A stretch of DNA of 64,000 bases from Sporosarcina sp. E16_8. GTDB lineage: Bacteria > Bacillota > Bacilli > Bacillales_A > Planococcaceae. The position numbers and the translations under genes were made by a program. The notes beneath the pieces are model-generated. The model ran no database searches, was not told the DNA's origin, and saw only the letters and a program-made list of their open reading frames with translations. Location of the stretch: positions 1-64,000 of the forward strand of contig NZ_JADPRZ010000008.1 in the NCBI RefSeq assembly GCF_017347095.1. Reading direction: 5' to 3'. This document shows positions 57,492-64,000 of this stretch, piece after piece; position 1 is the first letter of the stretch; every line of letters starts with the position of its first letter.

Positions 57492-57758
57492 TTGACAATT
57501 TTGAATTCCGGTTCTATAATTCGTTGTAAGCTCTTATATTAGTTTTTAGATAAAAACTAAAACGTTTTCGAAAATTAACAAAATGAACTTCTCAATCAAA
57601 ACGCATATTTTTTTAAACTAATACAAAAACGTGGAGATTAAAGGGCGTATTAAGTTAGGAATGAGGCTGCAAAAAGATAATATGCTTGTTCTACTAGAAG
57701 CACTTAATATTTATTAGTCATCTCAAAAACGCCAAAGGGAATTTCTTTAGGCGTTTTT
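57492..57758 (+). ncRNA. candidate small RNA or leader unit with orphan promoter
   Basis: TTGACA (57492-57497), 17 bases and TATAAT (57515-57520) form a perfect sigma-A promoter. The palindrome AAAACGTTTT at 57559-57568 lies about 35 bases past the start point. A hairpin with AAACGCC-AAAG / CTTT-GGCGTTTTT (57725-57758) closes the unit. Only a 29-codon frame (57631-57717) without a good binding site lies between. The unit would give an RNA of about 230 bases. It may instead be the shell of a deleted sugar gene. From 57759 to 57924 I see only the leader of the next gene. Confidence 0.4.
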
Positions 57759-57924
57759 ACATTACTTGGTTCTACTGTGATAGCCTCACGTTTATGTTGG
57801 AGTGTAGTTACAAAAAGGGTATCATCTAATTGCAAGGCGTATATATGTATTAATGTGGTACTATTAAATTTGACGCAATAGTCTAAAGTGTAAATGCTTT
57901 TTGAAAAAAGAAAGGGGTGTTTTG

Positions 57925-58809
57925 ATGATCAATCAATTACGTAAAATTTATTCGTCACTCCTTGTATATTCAGAGGGACATGATAACTTAGATACTACAT
58001 ATAAGTGGTTTGTGACAGGTGAAAATGAAATTGTTGGTATTCATGACGAGGAATTAACCTCTAAAGACGTATCATTATTAACTACTTTTTTATTACCATA
58101 TAATATAAATTTACCAATACCTACTGATGAAGAACGAAAATGGAAAAATGCTATTCATGCGACTGAATCAAGTGCTAACTTTGAAATTAAAAATCCCTAT
58201 CGTTTTATCTACTTTTCAATCAAAAAAAATCAAATTGACCCTACTGTATTTAAAGATGCTATTCATGAGCTTTTTGCTAATCCTGTACCTATTTTATGGG
58301 GAAATGGACATGAAGGGATAATAATAGAAGAACAGATTGACTATGAAGATAGTATCTCATTTGAAGAGATTAAAGATATACTCATGAGCGATTTATCTGT
58401 AAAAATCCACTTCTTTATTGGATCTTATAAGGAAGGTTTGGAGGACATCGCGCAGTATTATCACTCATTAACAAATGCAGCTAAGAAAGTATTTGTATAT
58501 ACGAATAAAACAGTAGTAACGTATATTGATGCTGTACCTTATTTACTCATTAATCAAACAGAACCAGACCTACGTTCGGATATTGGTAAAACTGTTTTAC
58601 AAGAATACATAAACGATGAAGAAACACTGAAAATGATCGAAACGTTTCTTCAATGTAATTTAAATATATCAGAGACAGCAAAGGTATTGCATATGCACCG
58701 CAATAGCCTCCAATATCGTTTGGATCGTTTTTTTGAAAAGACGGGAATAGATGTGCGACAATTTCATCATGCAATGACAGTTTACCTTGCCCTTCTAGCA
58801 AGAAAGTAA
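57925..58809 (+). CDS. PucR/CdaR-type HTH regulator
   Basis: A 294-residue protein whose C-terminal 60 residues are a PucR-type HTH: FLQCNLNISETAKVLHMHRN followed by SLQYRLDRFFEKTGIDVRQF. The N-terminal 230 residues are not recognisable and presumably sense a signal. AAAGGGGTG lies before ATG 57925; the frame extends eight codons upstream. It stands directly before the shared ATPase gene, so control of that gene, and thereby of several sugar importers at once, is an attractive inference. Confidence 0.82.
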   Translation: MINQLRKIYSSLLVYSEGHDNLDTTYKWFVTGENEIVGIHDEELTSKDVSLLTTFLLPYNINLPIPTDEERKWKNAIHATESSANFEIKNPYRFIYFSIKKNQIDPTVFKDAIHELFANPVPILWGNGHEGIIIEEQIDYEDSISFEEIKDILMSDLSVKIHFFIGSYKEGLEDIAQYYHSLTNAAKKVFVYTNKTVVTYIDAVPYLLINQTEPDLRSDIGKTVLQEYINDEETLKMIETFLQCNLNISETAKVLHMHRNSLQYRLDRFFEKTGIDVRQFHHAMTVYLALLARK

Positions 58810-58840
58810 CACTATTTATTTGGAAACGTCGTTCATAGTA

Positions 58841-58877
58841 AATATGCACGAAGACTATCCAGATCTTTGTGCATATT
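58841..58877 (+). other. hairpin between the regulator and ATPase genes
   Basis: AATATGCAC-AAGA pairs with TCTT-GTGCATATT around a short loop. The following bases are not a clean T run, so it may be a weak terminator or an mRNA boundary. Confidence 0.45.
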
Positions 58878-58955
58878 CACCATTACTAGAATAGTATAAA
58901 TAATGTATGCTATTAGTAGTTAATGAAAGCACTTACATACTCTGGAGGGAATAAA

Positions 58956-60053
58956 ATGGCAGACTTAAAATTGGTAAATATAAGAAAAGTATATGACAAA
59001 GATGTGGTTTCTGTTAAAGATTTTAGTTTGGAAATTAGAGATAAAGAATTTTTAGTATTAGTTGGTCCATCAGGCTGTGGAAAATCAACAACACTGAGGA
59101 TGATTGCTGGTTTGGAAGAAATATCAGGAGGCGATCTTTACATTGGTGATAAAAGAGTGAACGATGTCCCACCAAAAGATCGTGACATCGCTATGGTTTT
59201 CCAAAACTATGCATTATATCCACATATGGATGTTTACAATAATATGGCGTTTGGTTTGAAGCTTCGTAAATTTAAAAAAGACGAAATAAAAAAACGGGTT
59301 GATAATGCAGCTAAGATATTGGGACTTGAAGACCTGTTAACGCGTAAACCGAAGGCTCTATCAGGTGGTCAGCGTCAGCGTGTTGCTTTAGGACGTGCAA
59401 TTGTACGGGATGCCGAAGTATTCTTAATGGATGAGCCCTTGTCTAACTTAGATGCTAAGCTACGTGTACAAATGCGTGCAGAGATTCAAAAACTACACAG
59501 ACGCCTGCAAACAACAACCGTTTATGTAACACATGATCAAACGGAAGCAATGACAATGGCGACGCGCCTTGTTGTCATGAAAGATGGATATATTCAACAA
59601 GTAGGGGCTCCTAAAGAAGTTTACGATGAACCTAATAATGTTTTTGTTGGTGGATTTATCGGTTCTCCTGCAATGAACTTCTTGAACGGTAAATTAGAAG
59701 AGAATTATTTTGTTATGGACGATGTGAAAATTCTTGTACCTGAAGGGAAGATGAAATATCTTCGTGAGCAAGGTTATGTCGGTAAAGATATCATTCTTGG
59801 GGTTCGTCCGGAAGATATTCATGATGAACCGCTATTCCTAGATTTTTCTCCTGAAACAAAAATCAAGGCCTCGATTGAAGTTGCTGAATTAATGGGAGCA
59901 GAAATTATTCTTTATTCTAAAGTAAATGACCAAGATTTCGTTGCACGGGTTGATGCACGTTTCAGCGTTGCAGCAGGCGAAACAGTCGACTTAGCATTTG
60001 ATCTTAATAAAGCGCACTTTTTCGATTGTGAATCAGAATTACGTATAAAATAA
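58956..60053 (+). CDS. msmX: multi-importer sugar ABC ATPase (MsmX/UgpC-like)
   Basis: ATP-binding subunit for CUT1 sugar importers, 365 residues. Walker [10 protein letters not shown] at 37-45, Q-loop in [12 protein letters not shown], signature LSGGQRQR near 135, Walker [15 protein letters not shown] near 155-168, then H-loop [12 protein letters not shown]; the last 130 residues are the regulatory TOBE domain with [18 protein letters not shown] precedes ATG 58956. A near-cre sequence ATGAAAGCACTTACA (one mismatch in the CpG) is at 58922-58936. None of the three importers in this window has its own ATPase, so this protein is the likely partner of all, as MsmX is in B. subtilis. Confidence 0.93.
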   Translation: MADLKLVNIRKVYDKDVVSVKDFSLEIRDKEFLVLVGPSGCGKSTTLRMIAGLEEISGGDLYIGDKRVNDVPPKDRDIAMVFQNYALYPHMDVYNNMAFGLKLRKFKKDEIKKRVDNAAKILGLEDLLTRKPKALSGGQRQRVALGRAIVRDAEVFLMDEPLSNLDAKLRVQMRAEIQKLHRRLQTTTVYVTHDQTEAMTMATRLVVMKDGYIQQVGAPKEVYDEPNNVFVGGFIGSPAMNFLNGKLEENYFVMDDVKILVPEGKMKYLREQGYVGKDIILGVRPEDIHDEPLFLDFSPETKIKASIEVAELMGAEIILYSKVNDQDFVARVDARFSVAAGETVDLAFDLNKAHFFDCESELRIK

Positions 60054-60064
60054 GAGTGTAACGT

Positions 60065-60105
60065 AAAGCCGCCAAGGGAATCGAGTCTCCTTTGGCGGCT
60101 TTTTA
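60065..60105 (+). terminator. terminator of msmX
   Basis: AAGCCGCCAA-GGGA and TCTCC-TTTGGCGGCTT form a GC-rich hairpin followed by TTTTT. Confidence 0.9.
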
Positions 60106-60125
60106 ATTGTATTTTTTGATGTTGA

Positions 60126-60175
60126 AAGTGATTGTCGAATACCACTTGTTTTTAGCTGGTGTTCGACAATCACTT
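60126..60175. other. long inverted repeat after msmX
   Basis: Nineteen-base arms starting AAGTGATTGTCGAA and ending TTCGACAATCACTT, with one mismatch, around a T-rich loop of 12 bases. It has no adjacent gene end and follows a proper terminator, so its role is unclear. Confidence 0.5.
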
Positions 60176-60289
60176 AATTATGTTATTTGAAATCTGATGA
60201 GAGTCAGATACCATTAACTTTGTTTAAAAACTAAAAGATTTGGACAAACTAAGTAATCAAGATATAAACATGGAAAGGAGAGTATACAA

Positions 60290-60442
60290 ATGAATGAGAA
60301 AAAGCCTCCACATGAACAATTGACCGATAAAAATAATGGATTGTCTTCAGCGCAAGAAGTACTGTATCAGGAAGAATATAAAAAAGCGGATAAAGAGGGC
60401 GAGAAAGAAGAAAAAGATAGGGATAATAACAAAAAAGGCTGA
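60290..60442 (+). CDS. small highly charged 50-residue protein
   Basis: AAAGGAGAGT lies before ATG 60290. The product begins MNEKKPPHEQLTDKNNG and ends in a Lys/Glu/Asp-rich tail; it has no hydrophobic part. A terminator follows at 60507. It is the same length and kind as the protein at 3363-3515, though not obviously homologous. Size and composition suggest a spore or stress protein, without proof. Confidence 0.6.
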   Translation: MNEKKPPHEQLTDKNNGLSSAQEVLYQEEYKKADKEGEKEEKDRDNNKKG

Positions 60443-60506
60443 AGTTTGCATATGGAATAAACTGATTTCCAAGAAATTTTACCCTCTACTAATAAGATTA
60501 TTTCCA

Positions 60507-60543
60507 GAAAAAACGGTTGCACAATAAATGCAACCGTTTTTGA
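60507..60543 (+). terminator. terminator of the small charged-protein gene
   Basis: AAACGGTTGCA pairs perfectly with TGCAACCGTTT around a seven-base loop, followed by a T run. Confidence 0.85.
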
Positions 60544-60568
60544 TATTGGGAAATAAATTTATATCTAA

Positions 60569-60649
60569 CTATATGCTGAACAACTGAATTTCCTATATAA
60601 ACTGAGCGAAGGCATCCCCTAACACCGTAGCGAATTCAATGGGATTTCT
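60569..60649 (+). repeat. short copy of the interspersed repeat
   Basis: Shares CTATATAAACTGAGCGAAGGC and GTAGCGAATTCAA with the element at 62897-63019, in the same orientation, but lacks about 40 central bases and has no matching 3' inverted end. Confidence 0.6.
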
Positions 60650-60695
60650 TAATCTCACTATTTCCAGGTTGATTCTAAGCACTAACAAACTTTAT

Positions 60696-61511
60696 TTACT
60701 GTTGATTGTAAAATTCATCTATCGGTATAAATAACCCGACTTTTCCATACGTTTCTTGATCTAACGTGGCGAAAATTATGCCAATCACCAGCCCATTTCT
60801 ATTTAGTACAGGGCTGCCGCTATTTCCTCGATAAACGGGTGCTTGCATCATTACGACAGGTACATCCCAATACGGTAGCTGGATATAATCAATAATCGTG
60901 CCTTCATTTGCAATGCCCTTAAAACTTAAAGGATTGCCAATAAAGTTGATGGCTTCATTAGTTGTAAAACTCGTTTTTTCAGCGAGTTCTAAATAGGGTA
61001 GATCTTGTCCATAGACTTTCAGTACAGCGAGATCGACTGAAGGATATGTATGCACAACGTCTGCCGTTAAACGACCTTCTTCTGGGAAGTAGACATTTAC
61101 AGTATCGCTACCTTCGACAACATGATAGTTCGTTAGAATAATTCCTTCACTCGAAATGGAGAAACCTGTGCCTTTGCTTTCAGCGGACTGAATAACAACG
61201 ACAGATTTCTTATAAGTTGCAATGTTTTCTTGCTTCGATAATTTTGAGGAAGTCTGTAAGAATTCAATAGCTGGAATTGAATAAACTTCAAAAATAATCG
61301 CAAATGTATTGAAAACCATCACAATGGAGATGAGCCAAAATAGCCATTTTGGAAATGGACGCTTAGTTTTGCGGTTGTTTTTTTCTTGCGCCTCTCTAAA
61401 AAGGGCCAGCTGTTGTGCTTCTAATACCAGTTCTTGCAATTCTTCATCATCAATTTCTTCATTTGAATCAACGTTATTTAAATCAGGCGATTGTTTTTCA
61501 TTCGACTCCAT
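60696..61511 (-). CDS. membrane-anchored trypsin-like serine protease
   Basis: A 271-residue protein with an acidic cytoplasmic N-terminus (about 1-50), one membrane helix (WLFWLISIVMVFNTFAIIF) and an exported S1C-type protease domain. The catalytic residues are His130 in LTNYHVVEG, Asp in SVDLAVLKVYG and Ser (about 232) in YRGNSGSPV. There is no PDZ domain after it, so it is shorter than HtrA/DegP. I take ATG 61511; the frame is open 15 codons upstream. It diverges from the exported-protein gene at 61719, and the two may be controlled together. Likely role is surface protein processing or quality control. Confidence 0.85.
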   Translation of the reverse strand: MESNEKQSPDLNNVDSNEEIDDEELQELVLEAQQLALFREAQEKNNRKTKRPFPKWLFWLISIVMVFNTFAIIFEVYSIPAIEFLQTSSKLSKQENIATYKKSVVVIQSAESKGTGFSISSEGIILTNYHVVEGSDTVNVYFPEEGRLTADVVHTYPSVDLAVLKVYGQDLPYLELAEKTSFTTNEAINFIGNPLSFKGIANEGTIIDYIQLPYWDVPVVMMQAPVYRGNSGSPVLNRNGLVIGIIFATLDQETYGKVGLFIPIDEFYNQQ

Positions 61512-61718
61512 ACACCCACACACCCTAACTATTAAATACATATCGTTATAGTTCATTATAGCAAAGGAAAGAATACAAGGTTTTCTTCTTTTATTTGTTT
61601 GTCATAATTATGTAGTCAGCGCATATAATGAATAGTTCAATGACATTTAAATGGAAGAATGAATATTGTCCAAGCGTCTTCTTATTACACTATTATTTTT
61701 AAAAAAGGGGAATGAATT

Positions 61719-62807
61719 ATGAGTAGGGAAAAGCAGAGGATGTTTGTCGTTTCAATTGCGTTGGCACTTGGGATTGGTGGAGTGATGCCTTCTTATACTT
61801 CCGCGGCAGTGGAACAAACTAAATCACAAATTCAAATCGGACAGATTGTCAAAGGGACAGTCGTTGAAAATTGGGGTAATGAAATAATCGTTAAAGGTGA
61901 TAGCGGTGAACGCTACCATGTTGGATTGCATACTTTTGCTGAAGAGCAAATCCAGGCTATGAATTTCTCAGTTGGAGCTTTGGTGCAAATCGAAGGAGAA
62001 GTCTTGGAAAGCATTGCCGATTTTTATAGCGTTGACTACTTTGTTAAAAATCTACCACTCGGCGTAACAGAAGATGAAATTAATAAGCTTGAACTACTTT
62101 ACAATGAGGTAATGACTTTAGAAAAGAATGAGTTATGGGAGGAGGCAGGAGAATTATGGACACAAATAAATCGCATAATAAATCCGCATTATCTTGCCAA
62201 TTGGGAGCCTGAACCATTTGACGTTTATATAAGTATGTTTGAATATCCATTTACGAGTGATGAACTGCTGCAAATGGAAGAACTATATAATCAATGGATT
62301 TCACTTGCAAAGAGTGGGGCGGAGATAGAATCTGGTGTGAAGATCGACCGATTATTTGAAATTGTCAATAGTTATTTTGTAGAGCCAACATTTGATGAGT
62401 ATATTATACAGTTAGGAACGACTATTTCCAAAAAGGATTACCCGGTGATTAAGAAATTATATGAGGATGCTCACCAAGCTAGTAGCGACGGAGACGACCA
62501 ACTCGCGATGGATAAATGGGAGGCATTTGACTTGGTGATGCGCCCGTATTATCGTGCTGCCAATCCAATGCCAACATTTAATGAACAAATGGCTAATTAT
62601 GATTTCGAAGTATCTAAGGAAGATCTGTCTAAACTACAAAAAGTTTACACGAGCATCATTGACTTAGAGCTTAATGGTAAATATGAAGAAGTAGATAATC
62701 AATGGGAGTCTTTTTATAGCATTTTAGAGCCATATTTTTCAACGAATATAAATATCCCATTCCGTGCCTCGGAAGTCATTATTAACGGTGAGACTTTTCA
62801 CAGATAA
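61719..62807 (+). CDS. exported protein with four internal repeats
   Basis: Unrecognised 362-residue protein. It has a signal peptide (hydrophobic from about 9 to 24, likely cut after TSAA), then a small beta-rich domain (about 35-105, IGQIVKGTVVENWGNEIIVK). From about 110 to the end are four units of some 57 residues with a shared helical pattern: xFxxYxxxxxxxxSxxELxxLxxLY, then a second helix with a central Trp or Leu, and a Pro-Tyr-(Y/F/L) at the end (NPHYL, NSYFVEP, RPYYRAA, EPYFS). AAAGGGG precedes the ATG. It faces away from the protease gene. A cell-wall or peptide-binding role is only a guess. Confidence 0.75.
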   Translation: MSREKQRMFVVSIALALGIGGVMPSYTSAAVEQTKSQIQIGQIVKGTVVENWGNEIIVKGDSGERYHVGLHTFAEEQIQAMNFSVGALVQIEGEVLESIADFYSVDYFVKNLPLGVTEDEINKLELLYNEVMTLEKNELWEEAGELWTQINRIINPHYLANWEPEPFDVYISMFEYPFTSDELLQMEELYNQWISLAKSGAEIESGVKIDRLFEIVNSYFVEPTFDEYIIQLGTTISKKDYPVIKKLYEDAHQASSDGDDQLAMDKWEAFDLVMRPYYRAANPMPTFNEQMANYDFEVSKEDLSKLQKVYTSIIDLELNGKYEEVDNQWESFYSILEPYFSTNINIPFRASEVIINGETFHR

Positions 62808-62820
62808 AGCTAATGTTAGA

Positions 62821-62847
62821 ATGCCTATCATTTCGATAGGCATTTTT
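62821..62847 (+). terminator. terminator of the repeat-protein gene
   Basis: ATGCCTATC / GATAGGCAT hairpin with a short loop, followed by TTTTTG. Confidence 0.85.
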
Positions 62848-62896
62848 GTGTTGGATTAAATGTAACGTACTATTTTTTATACACTGAAACTCTGAT

Positions 62897-63019
62897 CTAT
62901 ATATGTTGAACAAATGAATTACTATATAAACTGAGCGAAGGCGGCTTACAAGGGGTAGCCGAAGCTCTAAGACTAGCCCCGTAGCGAATTCAAAGGGATT
63001 CTCATTGCAACATATATAG
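62897..63019 (+). repeat. MITE-like repeat with 12-base inverted ends
   Basis: CTATATATGTTG (62897-62908) and CAACATATATAG (63008-63019) are perfect terminal inverted repeats. The 123-base body includes ACTGAGCGAAGGC and GTAGCGAATTCAA, which recur at 60569-60649 and, diverged and inverted, at 35820-35932. There is no frame for a transposase. From 63020 to 63240 I see no gene, only the leader of the ATPase gene. Confidence 0.6.
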
Positions 63020-63240
63020 CTAGACGTCTGCGTAAAGAGGGGACTCGGATAATACACTCGAAATTCACTACAGCTTTCTAATGTTAATCTGAATAACTAA
63101 TGACTAGTAAGGCCATATTAATAAGTAAATCACATTTTTCACCTCTGGCATAAGCAATTAATAAATTCCTTTTTAGATGCATTTATCGTTAAAAATAATA
63201 GCTTATTTTCATATTAAGTAGTATTCATAGGGGGACCTCC

Positions 63241-64000
63241 ATGAAAAGTATAGTCAGGGTAACCAAAGTAGAAATAACCAATTTGAAAAATGTTAAAAAT
63301 GGTGCGTTTCACACAAATTCAACATTCAATACGTTAGAGAAAGCGGATGTCATAGGGTTTTATGGTCAAAATGGCTCGGGGAAAACTGCGGCAGTGGAAG
63401 CGTTCAATCTTCTAAAGACTTTATTATCAGCCAATCTTGATGCACCCCTTCCTAAGCTCACATCTAACTTGCTGTATTTTAACGAAAAGGCTATTCGCTT
63501 ATTGTTTCAATTTATTGTTGAAAATCAATTCGGTGAATACTTCGTAAACTACTCAGTTTCTTTGTCGGCGGGAAAAGGAAGGTATCAAGTTGTCCAAGAA
63601 CGAGTAGTATATCGTGAAAATAAGGAAAATGAGCGATTCAAAGTTCTAATTTCAAAAACTGTTAAAGGCTTAACGATAGGAGATAATGAATCACATGAAA
63701 TGACTGAAACTGCAAGGGTTTCAGTCATGGTAGCCAATCGAATGGCTACTAGTAACTCAACTTCATTTGTGTTTAGAGAGGAATTAAAGGATGTATTTGA
63801 AGTGCTCTTAGAAGAAACAGAAACTGAAATTATGAAAAACCTTTCAGATGACCTCAATCGAGATTTACACGTTATTGATACGATTCAATATGGTCTATTA
63901 GTTGCTAATCTTGTTATGCCTTTTAGTGTTCATTTGGAAAGAAAACGTGGACATATACCTTATGAGATGCAAGATACAATGGTGTTGCCATTGGATTTGT
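63241..64000 (+). CDS. AAA-family ATPase, N-terminal part (runs off the window)
   Basis: A frame open from ATG 63241 (site AGGGGGA just upstream) to the window edge, 253 codons without a stop. The N-terminus VTKVEITNLKNVKNG and Walker A GFYGQNGSGKTA (42-49) are those of the AAA_15/AAA_21 (OLD/RecF-like) ATPases, where the first strand precedes a FKNxKN-type segment. The Walker B, signature and any C-terminal Toprim or other domain lie outside. Such ATPases are often parts of phage-defence systems, sometimes with a second gene downstream. The assignment to ATPases is firm; function is open. Confidence 0.82.
   Translation, partial: MKSIVRVTKVEITNLKNVKNGAFHTNSTFNTLEKADVIGFYGQNGSGKTAAVEAFNLLKTLLSANLDAPLPKLTSNLLYFNEKAIRLLFQFIVENQFGEYFVNYSVSLSAGKGRYQVVQERVVYRENKENERFKVLISKTVKGLTIGDNESHEMTETARVSVMVANRMATSNSTSFVFREELKDVFEVLLEETETEIMKNLSDDLNRDLHVIDTIQYGLLVANLVMPFSVHLERKRGHIPYEMQDTMVLPLDL

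Noticed and set aside
58922-58936. cre site before msmX
   Set aside because: The central CpG is CpA, a change at a fixed position; kept only as a near match in the msmX entry.

Overview
The window is AT-rich DNA with strong AGGAGG-type ribosome binding sites, frequent GTG and TTG starts, LacI/CcpA-style operators, a MsmX-type shared ATPase and short lysine-rich proteins. This fits a low-GC Gram-positive of the order Bacillales, perhaps Planococcaceae. That assignment is an inference: no rRNA or other phylogenetic marker is present. I saw no tRNA, rRNA, CRISPR array, transposase or integrase.

Layout. 1-7.7 kb is housekeeping and transport: a sodium/alanine symporter, an RluF-type pseudouridine synthase, a CycA-like amino acid permease, a YjjG-like HAD phosphatase and a urea channel. 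7.8-12.5 kb is a two-gene module: a large UPF1-like SF1 helicase with a very long coiled-coil insertion, and a winged-helix protein. 12.7-34.6 kb is a sugar-catabolic island with two CUT1 ABC importers lacking their own ATPases, two LacI regulators each with its own palindromic operator pair, a ROK kinase, two DUF624 (YesL) proteins, two ThuA-like proteins, three xylose-isomerase-type TIM barrels and five Gfo/Idh/MocA dehydrogenases (a sixth lies just beyond on the minus strand). Part of it is a diverged duplication. There is no recognisable glycosidase in the island, which suggests glycosides are opened by oxidation, probably through 3-keto sugars, rather than by hydrolysis.

35.8-57.2 kb handles alpha-galactosides: galKETM on the minus strand, phosphoglucomutase, a ROK repressor, and an msm/mel-type operon (LacI, binding protein, two permeases, GH36 alpha-galactosidase, GH32 sucrase). 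Raffinose or melibiose would be imported, cleaved, and galactose passed through the Leloir pathway to glucose 6-phosphate. Intact 6-phosphogluconate dehydrogenase sits among decayed genes, including clear remnants of glucuronate isomerase (uxaC) and a UxuB-type reductase, so a hexuronate pathway appears to have been lost here. 57.9-60.1 kb carries a PucR-type regulator and an MsmX/UgpC-type ATPase that probably energises all three importers. The end of the window holds a membrane-anchored trypsin-like protease, an exported four-repeat protein and the start of an AAA ATPase that runs off the edge. A short repeat with inverted ends occurs at about 35.8, 60.6 and 62.9 kb.
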